Notes under the pieces: generated by a model
The model's input: the letters and a program-made list of their open reading frames with translations, nothing else
What the model was told of the DNA's origin: nothing
Databases searched by the model: none
NCBI RefSeq assembly: GCF_000722765.2
Contig: NZ_CP028415.1
Location: 874,501 to 938,500 of the forward strand
Reading direction: 5' to 3'
DNA length: 64,000 nucleotides
Source: Streptococcus mitis
Lineage (GTDB): Bacteria; Bacillota; Bacilli; Lactobacillales; Streptococcaceae
Translations under genes and position numbers: made by a program
Part shown: positions 39,003 to 50,486 of the stretch, one piece after another
Layout of the letters: each line of letters starts with the position of its first letter
Numbering within the stretch: position 1 is the first letter of the stretch

Positions 39003-42000
39003 TTATACTTTTACAACTTGAACCTCGTCTTTACCGAGTAAAATCAAGTATTTGTCAATATTTTCAATCGAATAGGCTCGAGATAGAGCTTCTCCGTATA
39101 GCGCTAACTGACCACGATAACGATCTACGAGTTGACTTGGTTCATCATAGCGGTCTGTCTTGTAGTCAAACAGAACAATTTTGTCTTCGTAAAGCAGATA
39201 TCCATCAAGGATACCACGGACAACGAAGTCTTCCTGACTCTTTTGGTCTCGTTTGAGCATGGAGAAGGGTTGCTCTCGATAGAGAAGGTGGGTATTAGCG
39301 AGAATTTCCTGACCGAGTGCTGTATCAAAGAATGCAAGAATTTTAGCAAGATTGATCTTATCTCTGACAGCTGGGCTGGTTTGAACTTGTTTGAGAGTTT
39401 TTGTCAGGCTAACAAGTGTTGGTCGCTGACTGAGGTCCATTCTCTGCATCAGTTCGTGGGTAGCACTACCAATTTCAGCTCCTGTTACCTTTTCTTTGCT
39501 TGAAAAATCTGGCAAATCAAAGTTGATTTTCTTGTCTACTGACTGTCCTTGACCTGCAATCTCGACACCTTCCATATCCATAACGGGTTCGTAGAATTTC
39601 TTGATTTGACTTGGGGTTTGAACACTGGGAAGTTCAATGGCTGCGCGGTGAAGAGTATTATAGACTTCCACTTCTTTCAGCATTTCAAGGGCTTCCTTAA
39701 TGGTTTCAGACTGGCGATTGTCTGCTTGGGAGCTATCTTGGAGAGGACTTTTGTTTTCCAATTCTCCGATAGCTTCTCTAGTCAGCTGGTCTTCACCAAC
39801 AAAACGATAGCTAAAGTTGAGATGATCCTTAACAAACACTTTACTGATAGCCCAAATCCAATCTTGGAAATTCCTTGCTTGCAGTCTAGTGTTGCTATTT
39901 AGTTTTTCATTTTTAGCTGCTGGGTATTCCTTGGCTTCCAGCTTTTCGCGAGAACCCTTACCGATAAGATAGAGCTTTTTCTTAGCCCGTGTCATAGCAA
40001 CGTAGAGGAGACGCATTTGCTCAGAATAGCTTGCCAGCTGTAATTCCTCTTCATTCTGCATATAGGTCAGGCTAGGAATGGAGAGTTTGACGGTTTTAGG
40101 ATAGTGATCTTCCACTGCTCCTGTCTCCATTTTGGCGATATATTTGACACCTAGTCCATTTTTACGGCTGAGAATGACCTCTGACATAGAGTCTTGCTTG
40201 TTGAAATCTTGATCCATATTGAGGATGAAGACGTAAGGAAACTCCAGCCCTTTACTCTTGTGGATGGTCATAAGCTCTACTGCATCTTTTGGCGGTGCGA
40301 CGGCCACGCTTGCCAAATCGTGCTGGGCTTCTAAGACTTGGTCAATCATACGAATAAAACGCGACAAGCCCTTGAAATTGCTCTTTTCAAATTGATCAGC
40401 ACGCAGAGCTAGTGCATAGAGATTGGCCTGTCTAGCAGGACCATTTGGTAAGGCTCCAACATAGTCATAATAAAAACGGTCGTTGTAAATCTTCCAAATC
40501 AAGTCATAGAGGGAGTGCGTTTTGGTATACAAGCGCCAAGAATCCAAGATATCCATGAATTGGTTTAGTTTCTCAGCTAGAGCTGTGTGAATCAAGTTTC
40601 TATGGCTGCTTACCTGTTTTTGAGCATTGACCAGTTTCTCATAGAGATTTTCTTGGATTTTATCCTCTGCTTTTTGAAGAGCTAAACGTGCTAACTCGTC
40701 CTCGTCAAAACCAAACATTGGAGACTTCATAAGGGCAACCAAGGCGTAGTCTTGCAGGGGATTGTGAATGACACGAAGGGTGTCCAGCATGACTTGTACT
40801 TCTAAGGATTGGAGATAATTGTTTTGCTCGCCGTCAGTTTTGACAGGAATCCCGTACTCAGACAGGGCGAGGAGAATCTGGTCATTACGACTGCGGCTGG
40901 AGGTCAAAAGGGCAATTTCTTTAAAGGAAACACCTTGCTCTTGATGAAGCTTCAGGATTTCCTTAATAACCAAGCGCATTTCGCCTGTTAGTTTCGTTTC
41001 TGTTTGACTCTCTTCTTCCTCACCTGTATCGTCCTTGTCGTAGAGGAGAAATTCTGCCTTATTGTCTGTATTAGGAGTCAGTTTAGTATTGGCAAAAACA
41101 AGCTGGTGCATGTTATCATAGTTGATTTCGCCGACCTCTTGGTCCATGAGACGTTCAAAGACATCATTGGTTGCTGACAGTACTTCTGAACTACTACGGA
41201 AATTTTCCTTGAGGAGAATCAGCTTGCCCTCTTTTGGATTTTGCACATAGCGTTGGAATTTCTCATTGAAAATCTGCGGGTCTGCCTGACGGAAACGATA
41301 AATGGACTGCTTGATATCTCCCACCATAAAGCGATTGTGGCCATTGGATAGCAATTCTAACATCCGTTCTTGAATATGGTTGGTATCCTGATACTCATCG
41401 ACCATGACTTCGTGGAAACGTTCCTGATAAGCCTCACGGACTTGCGGGAAATTCTCTAAAATCTCAATGGTGTAATGGCTGATATCAGCGAATTCAAAGG
41501 CATTTTCCTGACGTTTACGCTGACGATAAGCTTCTACAAAATCACTCATGAAGGCTTGGAAGGTTTTAGCTAATTCCCATGTATCTCCATGATAACGTTC
41601 TTGATAGTCGAGAATGGTTATCTGGTCTGACAGTTGTCCTAGTTTAGCAAACTGGGTCTTTCTCTCTTCGTTGTAGGCATCCGCCAGTGGCTTCAAATCA
41701 GCCTTGCGACTGGCATTAGTCAGGGCCCGACCGTTTTTCTCTTTCGAAATTGCGACAACACGCGCAAGCACTGCCTGATAAGCCTGACTATCGGACTCTT
41801 GATTTAAGGAGCCAATTTCATCCAGAACTAACTGAACATTTTCTAAATAAGCAGCCTTTGCAAACTCCTTGGCATCGTTATCCAGATGGTAACGGAAAAA
41901 ACTCTCCAAATCCCAAAGGGCTTGCTGGATTTGTGTGGTCAGTTTTTCTTTTTCACTGCTAAAATCAGCTTTTTCAAAGCCTTTGAGGAAAGATTCACTC

Positions 42001-42653
42001 AGCCATTTCTGAGGATTGCTGGTGGATTGGAGAAAGTCATAGATTTTATAGACCTGCTGGCGCAGACCACGTTCATCCTTGCCACGTCCAGCAAAGTTTT
42101 TCAGTAAATGACTAAACTTCTCTTTCTGTTTACCTTGGTAATGCGCTTCAAATACCTCATGGAAGACTTCGTTTTTGAGAAGAAGTTGCTCGCTCTGGTT
42201 TTGTAAAATACGGAAATTAGGTGCAATATCAATCAGATAGCCATGTTTACCAAGGAATTTTTGTGTGAAAGAGTCCATGGTTCCGATGGCAGCGTTGGGT
42301 AGGTCTGCCAACTGACGTCCCAAGTGTTGTTTGAGGTCGACATCACTGCTTTCTTGGATTTGTTGGCTGATTTTTTTCTCCAAACGTTCTTTAAGCTCTG
42401 TGGCAGCCTTGACAGTAAAGGTTGAGATAAATAGTTGAGAAATTTCGACACCACGCGCTAATTGGTCAAGAATACGCTCGGCCATGACAAAAGTCTTCCC
42501 AGAACCAGCAGACGCTGAGACAAGGATATTTTGCCCAGAAGTGTAGATGGCTTCGATTTGCTCGGCAGTTTTCTTTTGTTCCTTGCTCGAATTTGCTTCT
42601 ACTTCTTGCAATTTTTGAATTTCTTTCTCAGTTAAAAAGGAAATAGGCTTCAT
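39003..42653 (-). CDS. rexA: ATP-dependent helicase/nuclease subunit RexA (AddA)
   Basis: 1216-residue UvrD-like helicase-nuclease, the catalytic subunit of RexAB, which processes double-strand breaks for recombination. Walker [15 protein letters not shown] near residue 47, Walker B VDEYQDTN, the helicase motif [14 protein letters not shown], and a C-terminal RecB-type nuclease domain ([24 protein letters not shown]). Start overlaps the rexB stop by 4 bp (ATGA). Confidence 0.96.
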   Translation of the reverse strand: MKPISFLTEKEIQKLQEVEANSSKEQKKTAEQIEAIYTSGQNILVSASAGSGKTFVMAERILDQLARGVEISQLFISTFTVKAATELKERLEKKISQQIQESSDVDLKQHLGRQLADLPNAAIGTMDSFTQKFLGKHGYLIDIAPNFRILQNQSEQLLLKNEVFHEVFEAHYQGKQKEKFSHLLKNFAGRGKDERGLRQQVYKIYDFLQSTSNPQKWLSESFLKGFEKADFSSEKEKLTTQIQQALWDLESFFRYHLDNDAKEFAKAAYLENVQLVLDEIGSLNQESDSQAYQAVLARVVAISKEKNGRALTNASRKADLKPLADAYNEERKTQFAKLGQLSDQITILDYQERYHGDTWELAKTFQAFMSDFVEAYRQRKRQENAFEFADISHYTIEILENFPQVREAYQERFHEVMVDEYQDTNHIQERMLELLSNGHNRFMVGDIKQSIYRFRQADPQIFNEKFQRYVQNPKEGKLILLKENFRSSSEVLSATNDVFERLMDQEVGEINYDNMHQLVFANTKLTPNTDNKAEFLLYDKDDTGEEEESQTETKLTGEMRLVIKEILKLHQEQGVSFKEIALLTSSRSRNDQILLALSEYGIPVKTDGEQNNYLQSLEVQVMLDTLRVIHNPLQDYALVALMKSPMFGFDEDELARLALQKAEDKIQENLYEKLVNAQKQVSSHRNLIHTALAEKLNQFMDILDSWRLYTKTHSLYDLIWKIYNDRFYYDYVGALPNGPARQANLYALALRADQFEKSNFKGLSRFIRMIDQVLEAQHDLASVAVAPPKDAVELMTIHKSKGLEFPYVFILNMDQDFNKQDSMSEVILSRKNGLGVKYIAKMETGAVEDHYPKTVKLSIPSLTYMQNEEELQLASYSEQMRLLYVAMTRAKKKLYLIGKGSREKLEAKEYPAAKNEKLNSNTRLQARNFQDWIWAISKVFVKDHLNFSYRFVGEDQLTREAIGELENKSPLQDSSQADNRQSETIKEALEMLKEVEVYNTLHRAAIELPSVQTPSQIKKFYEPVMDMEGVEIAGQGQSVDKKINFDLPDFSSKEKVTGAEIGSATHELMQRMDLSQRPTLVSLTKTLKQVQTSPAVRDKINLAKILAFFDTALGQEILANTHLLYREQPFSMLKRDQKSQEDFVVRGILDGYLLYEDKIVLFDYKTDRYDEPSQLVDRYRGQLALYGEALSRAYSIENIDKYLILLGKDEVQVVKV

Positions 42654-45600
42654 CGATTCAACTCCTCTCTTATTTTTTCAAACCAAGCTTGCTTGAGTTT
42701 TTCTCCGACCAGACGCTTGCCATCAGTTAAGTCTAACTTTTCTAGAAAACGGGCTTGACCCAAGTGGTAATTGGCTTCAAAGCCTGTGATGGCTTGGTGT
42801 TGCTGAACATACGGTGCAATACTTCTGCCATTTTCAGTATAAGGGTTAATGGCGAACTGACCTTCTAAAATCTTCTCAGCTGCTTTCTTGTAAAGGTGGG
42901 CATTGTAGTCCAGTAGGAGCTGGAATTCCTCATCTGTCAGCTGATTAGCCTTGTTTTTGTTATAAAATTCGCCCAAATGATTACTTTCTTTTTCTAAAAA
43001 GAGTCCTTGGTATTTCATAGACTTGCTAGCTTCTACTACTGCACCTGCCAGACTTTTAACGGCCATCAGAGATTGGACGGGCTCAGCCATTTCCAAGTAC
43101 ATAGCACCAAAAAAGTTCTGCTCCCCTTCTCTTTTTAAGGCAGCTAAATAGGTTGGCAACTGAGAATTAAGCCCATTAAAGAAATGAGGAAACTGGAACT
43201 GAGTCAGACTGGATTTGTAGTCTACCACTCCAATCGCCCCATCAGCTTTCAATCGGTCAATGCGGTCAACCTTACCTCGTACAAAGACACTGCGACCGTT
43301 ATCCAATTGAATAAAGGCCTGCTCTTTCCCACCAAAGTTCGCCTCTTCTTTGATAGTTTCGATGGCTGGATTGTGTCGGAGAATATGACCAGTTGTCCGT
43401 GCAACATCAAGCAAAACTTCCTTTGTAAACTGGGCTTCCAAACTTTCTTGATAAATGGCTTCAAATTCGCGTTCTTGACTGGTTTCTTGAATAGCTTGCT
43501 CTAGACGGTGGTCAAAGGAATCTTCATCAGGTAACTGCAAGGCGCGTTCAAAGATACGGTGCAAGAAATTTCCGTGACTACGGGCATCAGGACGCAAACG
43601 TAATTCTTCCTGCAAGCCTAAAACGTAGCGGAGGAAATAACTGTATTGGTTTCGGTAAAACTCCGTCAAACCAGATGTAGACAGATAAAACTCCTGATCA
43701 GCAGGATAGAGAGCTTGTAAGGTGTCCTTAGCCAACTGCTTACTGCTTGGACTGGTTGGGATGGCTGGATTTTCCAGACCTTGCTGGTCTAGTTTTTTAC
43801 CCATGACACGCGCCAGAACCTTAATAAAGGTCAAATCTTGCTCAGTCTCACTCGTCTCGCCCTGCTGGTGATAGGCGACCAGACTAGACAAAAGACTGTG
43901 ATAGGACCCCATATCTTCCTTAGACAGCCCTTTGTGATTCATCCTCTTCTCTTTTCGACTAAATCCAAAATGGATCAGCTCTTGAAGATAGGCTGATTCC
44001 TTACTTTCACTTTCATTAAAGAGGCTTGGAGCCGACAAGACCAACTGCTTACGAGCAGAATTGACCAAGGAAAGCATAGTATAGCGATTTTTCTTGAGAT
44101 TTTCACTGCTGGCAATCAGCAATTGTGCCCCTTCCTCTGTCGCTTGGTTTAGGTTTTGCCTTTCTTCATCTGTCAAAAGGCTGGTATTCTGCGCGATTTT
44201 TGGTAAATTGTCCTGAGTCAGCCCAATGGCATAGACAAAGTCAGCCGTTAAGGGCGCAATCAAATCGTAACTCTGCACCAGGACAGTATCCACTGTCGCT
44301 GGAATAGTGCGATACTGAGACAAACTCATTCCAGAATGGAGCAAGGCTAGGAAGTCCTCTAGACTAACCTGTGAACCAGCAAAAACAGTCGCAAATTGCT
44401 CTAAAACATGACAGAAAGCCTTCCAAACTTCGGCTTGTCTTTCCTGTTCAAGAACTTCCATAGTGGCTGTCAAATCTTGCAACTGCTTGGTCACAGCTCC
44501 TTCTTTTAGAAAAGAGTTCCACTTTTGCAAGAGATTTTCAGCCTTTTGTTTTCGGCTAGCAAAAAGAGTCTCAAGAGGTGTTAAAATAAGCAGACGAAGA
44601 GCATTTAAACGTTCTAAATCAAATTTTCCATGGTGGGATTTGGTAAAGGTTTGCTGAAAGGCTGGTAAGCCATTGATACCAAGATAACGGATATATTGCT
44701 CAAAAGCATCAATATCAGACTGACTAAGGTCGGTATACAGACCAGTTCTAAGAAGGTTAATCAAATCTTCCTGACGAAAACGGTAGCGTTTCAAAGCTAA
44801 AATAGATTCGACAAACTGTGTCAAAGGGTGGTGCGCCATGGATTCGCTTTTGCCTAGATAGAAAGGAATCTGATACTGGTCAAAAATTGTTTTTAGAGAT
44901 AATCGATAAGACGCTACATCCCCCAATAGAATACGAAAATGCTTGTAACTCAGATTTGAGTTCTCGTGCAATTTCTGACGAATGCTACGGGCTACCAACT
45001 CTAACTCTTCCTTTTGCGTCAAGCAAGACCAGATTTGTAAGTTTTCACGATCCTTCTCATCGACATCCAAAGTGAGTTCTGAAAAGTCGTAAGAAGACTC
45101 TAGCAAACGAGAGGCCTTGTCAAAACTATCCATCCGCTCATGAGTTTGAGAACAATCCTGAGCAGGCGTTTGGTATTTAGTAGCTAAATGATGGAGAAAC
45201 TCCACACTGGCTTGATAGAGATTACCTTCAGGGAATGGACTGGTATAAGCTTTCTTACTAGCATAGGCTCCAATGATAATCTCAACACCCTTGCCATGAA
45301 GTAGGTCCACAATTCGCTCTTCCTCGGCAGAAAAACGGGTAAAGCCATCAATAACCAAGGCGATTTGAGTAAAATCACTACTAACTTTGTCATTCTCAAT
45401 AGCCTCAATCAAATGGGACAACTGACTTCCCTGAGCTAACTGCTCTTCATTGAGGTAGGCCGTTACTTTCTCAAAAATCAAGAGTAAATCAGATCGCTTG
45501 TCCTCATCCGTCAAACTCTCCAAGTCTAAAAAGTTCATCTGAGCCTTGGTCATCTCGTGATAAAGATCAATTAACTGCTGGATAAATTGAGGATCCTGCT

Positions 45601-45925
45601 TGATAGCTCCATAAACACGTAAATCCTTAGGATCAAGTTCGGCAAGGCATTTGTAAAAGGCCATCCCAAGACCGATGTCATCTAGACTGGTTTTGACAGG
45701 TAGGTCATTCAAGATCAGATAACGAGCCATCTGCGCAAAGCGCGTGACGGTAATCGCAAAAGAAGCCTGCTGGGACAAGCATTCCAGCACGGCGCGTTCC
45801 TTTTCAAAAGAAAGAGAGTTGGGGGCAATGTAGAAGACCCGCTTGCCTGCAGCAACTAGCTCCTCCGCCTCTCTGGTTAGAATTTCTGTCAAAGAAGTAC
45901 GAATATCAGTATAAAGTAATTTCAT
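42650..45925 (-). CDS. rexB: ATP-dependent nuclease subunit RexB (AddB)
   Basis: 1091-residue partner of RexA, with a degenerate helicase core and a C-terminal nuclease ([17 protein letters not shown]). The N-terminus [13 protein letters not shown] replaces a usual Walker A, as in streptococcal RexB. ATG 45925 (MKLLYTDIR) is the family start; the frame extends 8 codons further. A TG-extended -10 (TATAAT, plus 45958-45963) lies upstream. First gene of rexBA. Confidence 0.95.
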   Translation of the reverse strand: MKLLYTDIRTSLTEILTREAEELVAAGKRVFYIAPNSLSFEKERAVLECLSQQASFAITVTRFAQMARYLILNDLPVKTSLDDIGLGMAFYKCLAELDPKDLRVYGAIKQDPQFIQQLIDLYHEMTKAQMNFLDLESLTDEDKRSDLLLIFEKVTAYLNEEQLAQGSQLSHLIEAIENDKVSSDFTQIALVIDGFTRFSAEEERIVDLLHGKGVEIIIGAYASKKAYTSPFPEGNLYQASVEFLHHLATKYQTPAQDCSQTHERMDSFDKASRLLESSYDFSELTLDVDEKDRENLQIWSCLTQKEELELVARSIRQKLHENSNLSYKHFRILLGDVASYRLSLKTIFDQYQIPFYLGKSESMAHHPLTQFVESILALKRYRFRQEDLINLLRTGLYTDLSQSDIDAFEQYIRYLGINGLPAFQQTFTKSHHGKFDLERLNALRLLILTPLETLFASRKQKAENLLQKWNSFLKEGAVTKQLQDLTATMEVLEQERQAEVWKAFCHVLEQFATVFAGSQVSLEDFLALLHSGMSLSQYRTIPATVDTVLVQSYDLIAPLTADFVYAIGLTQDNLPKIAQNTSLLTDEERQNLNQATEEGAQLLIASSENLKKNRYTMLSLVNSARKQLVLSAPSLFNESESKESAYLQELIHFGFSRKEKRMNHKGLSKEDMGSYHSLLSSLVAYHQQGETSETEQDLTFIKVLARVMGKKLDQQGLENPAIPTSPSSKQLAKDTLQALYPADQEFYLSTSGLTEFYRNQYSYFLRYVLGLQEELRLRPDARSHGNFLHRIFERALQLPDEDSFDHRLEQAIQETSQEREFEAIYQESLEAQFTKEVLLDVARTTGHILRHNPAIETIKEEANFGGKEQAFIQLDNGRSVFVRGKVDRIDRLKADGAIGVVDYKSSLTQFQFPHFFNGLNSQLPTYLAALKREGEQNFFGAMYLEMAEPVQSLMAVKSLAGAVVEASKSMKYQGLFLEKESNHLGEFYNKNKANQLTDEEFQLLLDYNAHLYKKAAEKILEGQFAINPYTENGRSIAPYVQQHQAITGFEANYHLGQARFLEKLDLTDGKRLVGEKLKQAWFEKIREELNR

Positions 45926-46021
45926 CTCTGCCTCGTTGGAATTTTTCATTACCTTTTATTATACCATGATTAGCCAGCCAAGTCTGAAAATAATCAGTTC
46001 TTGCTCACCTGTTGAAAAGAA

Positions 46022-46043
46022 AATGCCGGAAAGTTCCGACATT
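46022..46043 (-). terminator. Terminator of the CPBP gene
   Basis: Stem AATG-C-CGGAA / TTCCG-A-CATT (46022-46043), one wobble on the RNA, T-rich on the minus strand. Confidence 0.75.
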
Positions 46044-46054
46044 GTTTTAGTAAG

Positions 46055-46726
46055 CTAACTTCCTGAAAATAGGAGTAACCACACATTCCAGAAAGCAGTG
46101 ATATTGATGAAAATATGAACTAGTATTGGATAGTAGAGATTTTTAGTCATGCGATACAATAGAGCCAAAATAAGCCCTCCGCTAGCATAAATGAAAAAAG
46201 CAAGAGGAGTTAAAGCAAAATTGACATGAATATAACCGAAAATAATAGCAGAAAGCAAGACATCTCCGTACCAAGGCGAGTTTTTGAAAAAGGTTGTCAT
46301 AAGCACACCGCGATAAATCAATTCCTCAGCAATAGGCCCGATGAAGCAAGCCATGAGCAAGAAATAGGGTAATTCCTGTCTCCCTATCATTTCTATCGTT
46401 TCATTCAAAGAAATTTGATTTGAAGACGAGGGTATGAAATAAGACAAGAGGAAGTCAGACATATACAAAGTGATGTAGCCCAGTAAAAGGTAGATAAAGT
46501 ACCTCGGATGCCACTTGAAATAAAAAGTCTTCTTTCCTGCAAAAACTAGTAGATAGATAACTGCTGACAAAAGAACTCCACTCTCCATCAAAAGCAGAAT
46601 CTGAAAAAATTCACGACTTGCTGGTAGATAGGGCTTTGCGAGGTGATTGAAAACTCTCCAAAACCAAGTTGATTTGTAAAAAATTAAGGACAATGCTAGT
46701 AAAATTTGAATAGCTCGTTTTTTCAT
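46055..46726 (-). CDS. CPBP-family intramembrane metalloprotease (Abi)
   Basis: 223 residues, about six membrane helices. The CPBP/Abi signature is present: EELIYRG (EExxxR) at ~135 and FGYIHVN (FxxxH) at ~164, which are the predicted metal-binding residues. In streptococci such proteins process peptides or give bacteriocin self-immunity; no substrate can be inferred here. RBS AGAGGA precedes the ATG. Monocistronic with its own terminator. Confidence 0.88.
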   Translation of the reverse strand: MKKRAIQILLALSLIFYKSTWFWRVFNHLAKPYLPASREFFQILLLMESGVLLSAVIYLLVFAGKKTFYFKWHPRYFIYLLLGYITLYMSDFLLSYFIPSSSNQISLNETIEMIGRQELPYFLLMACFIGPIAEELIYRGVLMTTFFKNSPWYGDVLLSAIIFGYIHVNFALTPLAFFIYASGGLILALLYRMTKNLYYPILVHIFINITAFWNVWLLLFSGS

Positions 46727-46944
46727 ATTAAATCCTCTGTTTTCCTTGACTAGTTTATTGAATATAATGGTTTACTTAACTGTATAACAAGTTTAGTATA
46801 GCATATCTTTTCGAAATATCCTCTTCAAATCATGAATTGTTATCAAAACATCTTAAACTGTAAAATCAATTAGCCCCAAGCTTTCTATCAATTTCTTCTC
46901 CAAAATATGCTATAATAATACCAAAAGATAAAGAAGGAAGACCT

Positions 46945-47754
46945 ATGATTAAACTACTAGCCTTGGATATGGATGGAACCCTCCTCAATGAAGCCAAGGA
47001 AATCCCACAAGCTCACATTACTGCTATTCACCAAGCTATTGAAAAAGGTGTTAAACTGGTTCTCTGTACGGGTCGCCCGCTTTTCGGTGTCCTCCCCTAC
47101 TACAAAAAACTGGGACTCGATCTCCAGAATGAGTATGTGATTGTCAACAATGGTTGTTCAACTCACCAGACAAGTGATTGGGGGCTAGTCGACTGGCAAG
47201 AACTCAGTCCAGCTGACATCGAATACCTCTATGATCTAGCAGAAAAAAGTGATGTTCAGTTGACTCTTTTTGATGAGGAACATTATTTCGTCCTCGGTGG
47301 TAAACCCAATCAAGTTATTGAAAATGATGCTAAACTAGTCTTTTCAGACCTGACTGAAATTTCTCTTGAGGAAGCGACTAGTGGCAAGTATCGCATGTTC
47401 CAAGGGATGTTTTTGGGCACCAGAGAGCAAACAGACGATTTTGAGCAGCGTTTTGCTGGGGAACTCTGTCAACGATTTAGTGGAGTTCGTTCGCAGCCTG
47501 TCATTTATGAAGCTATGCCACTTGGTACGACAAAGGCTACTGCTCTTTCTCGACTAGCAGATATTTTGAAGATTGAGCCGTCAGAAATTATGGCCATGGG
47601 CGATGCTAATAACGATATCGAAATGCTCCAGTTTGCAGGCCTTGGTATTGCTATGGGAAATGCCAGCGATTATGTCAAATCTCTTGCGGATGCCGTTACA
47701 GCCAGCAATGAAGAAGACGGTGTTGCGCGTGCCATTGAGAAATATATTTTATAA
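46945..47754 (+). CDS. Cof/YidA-type HAD sugar phosphatase
   Basis: 269-residue HAD subfamily IIB hydrolase. LDMDGTLLNE (nucleophile Asp), LCTGRP, Lys in the KATALSRL segment and MGDANNDIEML (Mg-binding) are all present. It dephosphorylates small phosphosugars; YidA is the closest recognisable type. TG-extended -10 TATAAT (46911-46916), RBS AGAAGGA. Confidence 0.9.
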   Translation: MIKLLALDMDGTLLNEAKEIPQAHITAIHQAIEKGVKLVLCTGRPLFGVLPYYKKLGLDLQNEYVIVNNGCSTHQTSDWGLVDWQELSPADIEYLYDLAEKSDVQLTLFDEEHYFVLGGKPNQVIENDAKLVFSDLTEISLEEATSGKYRMFQGMFLGTREQTDDFEQRFAGELCQRFSGVRSQPVIYEAMPLGTTKATALSRLADILKIEPSEIMAMGDANNDIEMLQFAGLGIAMGNASDYVKSLADAVTASNEEDGVARAIEKYIL

Positions 47755-47762
47755 TTAAGAAG

Positions 47763-47787
47763 CCCAGTTCATATCAACTGGGTTTTG
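47763..47787 (+). terminator. Terminator of the Cof/YidA gene
   Basis: CCCAGTT (47763-47769) and AACTGGG (47776-47782), 6-nt loop, then TTTTG. Confidence 0.8.
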
Positions 47788-47807
47788 ATATTTAAGAATT
47801 CCTAAAA

Positions 47808-47827
47808 CTTTAGAAACTCTTTAGAAA
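47808..47827 (+). promoter_or_regulatory. Direct repeat in the ABC transporter promoter
   Basis: CTTTAGAAA at 47808-47816 and again at 47819-47827, exactly 11 bp apart (one helical turn), upstream of a -10-like TATACT (47857-47862). This is the architecture of an OmpR-family operator. The response regulator encoded at 50483-51184 is an obvious candidate; binding is inferred. Confidence 0.5.
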
Positions 47828-47895
47828 TCCTTGAGCTTTCTTTGATTTCTATGCTTTATACTAAAATTATCAAAATAAATCAAAAGGAGAGAATC

Positions 47896-48804
47896 ATGAA
47901 AACAGTACTTGATATTCATGGATTGTCCAAAAACTTTGACAAACAAGCTATCCTTCAGGATCTTCATCTAACGATAAGAGAGGGAGATATTTATGGACTT
48001 ATTGGGAAGAACGGAGCTGGGAAAACCACCTTAATCAAAATCATTACGCAACTACTGTTTGCGGATAAAGGGACTGTTTCCCTCTTCTCTAGCCAAACGG
48101 AAAATGAGTGGAGCAAGGCTCTATCTCGAGTAGGTTCAGTGATTGAATCACCTGTAGCTCATAATCACTTAACAGCTTATCAAAATCTGAAATATTACTG
48201 TATGATTCGGCATATTCCAAATGCTGATCAAGTCATTCGTGAAACCCTGGACTATGTAGGTTTGGCAGATACAGGTAAGAAAGTCTTTCGTGATTTCTCT
48301 CTTGGAATGAAACAAAGACTTGGGATTGCCATTGCTCTTCTATCCAAACCTGATTTCCTTATCTTAGATGAACCTATCAACGGTCTCGACCCAATCGGTA
48401 TCAAAGAATTTCGACTAATGATTCAACGCCTCAATCAAGAAAAAGGGATCACCATTCTCATCTCTAGCCATATCTTGTCAGAACTTTATCTCCTAGCTAA
48501 TCGTTTTGGTATTTTAGATCAAGGCAAGATTATCCGTGAAATCAGCAAAGCTGAATTTGAAACACTAAGTGAGGATTATATTGTGCTTAAGACAGCCGAC
48601 CAAGAGAAAGCCTGTCAAGTATTGAAAGAACAAATCCAGCTCCAGTTCAAGGTTGTCAATCCAGAAAATGAAATCCATATCTTTGGTCAGGAACAAGATG
48701 TTAAACAGATTCTCAAGGAATTAACCTTGGCAGATGTTGCCATTGACGAGATTTACTATGCCCGTCAAAACCTAGAAGAATACTTCACTCAATTGGTCCA
48801 ATAG
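47896..48804 (+). CDS. BcrA-like ABC transporter ATP-binding protein
   Basis: 302-residue ATPase. Walker A GKNGAGKTTL (~41), signature FSLGMKQRLGIA, Walker B FLILDEPINGLD, and the C-terminal extension usual in the bacitracin/lantibiotic-immunity (BcrA/LanF) branch. ATG 47896 follows AAAAGGAG; the frame extends 18 codons upstream. It is paired with the permease 10 bp downstream and lies beside a convergent two-component system, a typical antimicrobial-peptide sensing/resistance set. Confidence 0.88.
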   Translation: MKTVLDIHGLSKNFDKQAILQDLHLTIREGDIYGLIGKNGAGKTTLIKIITQLLFADKGTVSLFSSQTENEWSKALSRVGSVIESPVAHNHLTAYQNLKYYCMIRHIPNADQVIRETLDYVGLADTGKKVFRDFSLGMKQRLGIAIALLSKPDFLILDEPINGLDPIGIKEFRLMIQRLNQEKGITILISSHILSELYLLANRFGILDQGKIIREISKAEFETLSEDYIVLKTADQEKACQVLKEQIQLQFKVVNPENEIHIFGQEQDVKQILKELTLADVAIDEIYYARQNLEEYFTQLVQ

Positions 48805-48814
48805 GAGGAAAATC

Positions 48815-49567
48815 ATGATACATACCATTCAAGCAGACTTTTACCGTCTTTTCCGCTCCAAAGGTTTTTGGATTACAGAATTCATTCTCTTTGTCCTCTT
48901 GCTAATGGGTGCCACTATCGGGGCTACAGGCCATCTGATGGCAATCCAGACAGAAGAACCAGAAATTCCAACCCATGGTTGGGACGGTGTACAAGCCCTG
49001 ATCAACGCATCTAGTCAAGGTTCAAACCTCGTTTTTCTCTGCATAGTTCTAGCCTGCCTCGTTCTTGGAGTTGATTTAATCGGCAAACTCTATAAAAATA
49101 ATTTAACAGTGGGTGTCTCTCGTACCGAGTTTTTCCTTGCCAAAGCCTTTGTATTGGCTTGTATTGCACTTTTACAAGTTATCATCAGCCTTGTGATTGC
49201 CTTTATTCCAGCAACGATCTTAAATGGATTTGGAGCTATGCCTGATGGCTTTATTGGCAATCTACTGGTAACCATTTCCCTTCAATTCCTTTGCCTCCTT
49301 GCTTGGCTTTCCATTGTTTCCTTCATCCTCTATGTTAGTCATTCTTATCTTGCGGTATTTATTGGCTATTTGGTCAGCTCTATCTTACTTTCTATGCCAA
49401 TGCTCATCTTCCCAAGTATCAAAATTTTGCCATATTTATCATTGCAGTTTTTCTATGCTATGACTGCTAATAGTGAATCCATTTACTATACACTTATAGT
49501 TACCTTAGCTGTTATTGTAATCTTTAATCTAAGTGGACTGGCAGTTTTCAAAAAGAAAAGTTTATAA
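48815..49567 (+). CDS. ABC-2 type permease
   Basis: 250 residues with six predicted membrane helices (near 20-40, 70-90, 105-130, 145-170, 175-200, 225-245), matching the BcrB/LanE permease class that pairs with the preceding ATPase. RBS AGGAGG. No domain beyond ABC-2 topology is recognisable; peptide or lantibiotic export/immunity is inferred from the ATPase type. Confidence 0.82.
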   Translation: MIHTIQADFYRLFRSKGFWITEFILFVLLLMGATIGATGHLMAIQTEEPEIPTHGWDGVQALINASSQGSNLVFLCIVLACLVLGVDLIGKLYKNNLTVGVSRTEFFLAKAFVLACIALLQVIISLVIAFIPATILNGFGAMPDGFIGNLLVTISLQFLCLLAWLSIVSFILYVSHSYLAVFIGYLVSSILLSMPMLIFPSIKILPYLSLQFFYAMTANSESIYYTLIVTLAVIVIFNLSGLAVFKKKSL

Positions 49568-49573
49568 AAAATG

Positions 49574-49602
49574 ACCTCCTCTAGCCTACAGAGGAGGTTT
49601 CT
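49574..49602. terminator. Bidirectional terminator between ABC permease and sensor kinase
   Basis: ACCTCCTCT (49574-49582) and AGAGGAGGT (49590-49598), 7-nt loop, T-rich on plus (TTCTTTT) and on minus (six T after CA). Confidence 0.88.
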
Positions 49603-49607
49603 TTTCG

Positions 49608-50486
49608 TTAAAAGTAAATGAAAACCGACAACCATTGCTCATCTGTGCTTAGTTTCATCTCTGCACCGAGACGATGACATAATTCCTCAGTGATATAAAG
49701 GCCTAAACCAGAGGATTCTTCGGTGTCTGATAGATTTTCAGAATAAAAACGGTTGCTGAGATTTTCTATTTTTTTGATGGGCTGTTTAACAAGGTTTGAA
49801 ATCTCTAAGACAAGCTGTTCCTTTTCCTTTCTCAAAGATAGACGCGCTTCTTCCTTGCCATGTTTGAGGACATTCCCAAGCAAATTTTGTAAAATTCGAT
49901 CCAGCAAGTCTTCATCAGTCCTCATTGTTAAACCAGCTTCAACCTTAAAATCAAGCGTGATATTTGCCGCCTGAAAAACATCATAATAAGCCAAAGTCTT
50001 CTTTGTGATAAAAGCTGAAAGATCCACTTCTTCCAGTTTCGGTTTGACAGCTCCTTCCATCAAACGACGATATTCTAGGAGAGCCTCCAAACGTTTGGAA
50101 ACTAAATCAAGATGCTGGGCTATTTTTTGTAAGGTTTCTGCTTTGTCTTCAGGAGACTTTATCAATTGTTGGGTGTAACCTGAAGCGATAGTCAAAGGTG
50201 TCCGAATATCGTGGGCGATATTGCTGATGGCCATATCCAGAGTCTGTTTTTCCCTTTTCATAACCAACCGAGATTGTTCCACTTCCTGAAATAGATTCTC
50301 AATCTGCTGGTAGAGTTGTAAAAAATGTTTGGAAAAAATGCTGACTCCGACTCTTTTCATACTACCCGTGAGAATCTTGTCTTCAATCTGTTGACTCAAG
50401 TTTTTAAGTGCTATATGGTAGCGAATCAAAAAAATAGATAAAATAGTTAGGAGTATCAGAAGGACAAAGATTATCATGTAGGTCAT
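49608..50486 (-). CDS. Sensor histidine kinase
   Basis: 292 residues. A single N-terminal membrane helix (~3-23) with almost no extracellular part, a helical linker, HisKA domain with the H-box SNIAHDIRTPLT (~95), and HATPase_c with N-box (NLLGNVLKHG) and G-box SSGLGLYI. ATG 50486 follows AAGGAG by 7 nt and overlaps the regulator stop by 4 bp. With so little sensor domain, the signal probably comes from a membrane partner such as the neighbouring ABC transporter. Confidence 0.88.
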   Translation of the reverse strand: MTYMIIFVLLILLTILSIFLIRYHIALKNLSQQIEDKILTGSMKRVGVSIFSKHFLQLYQQIENLFQEVEQSRLVMKREKQTLDMAISNIAHDIRTPLTIASGYTQQLIKSPEDKAETLQKIAQHLDLVSKRLEALLEYRRLMEGAVKPKLEEVDLSAFITKKTLAYYDVFQAANITLDFKVEAGLTMRTDEDLLDRILQNLLGNVLKHGKEEARLSLRKEKEQLVLEISNLVKQPIKKIENLSNRFYSENLSDTEESSGLGLYITEELCHRLGAEMKLSTDEQWLSVFIYF

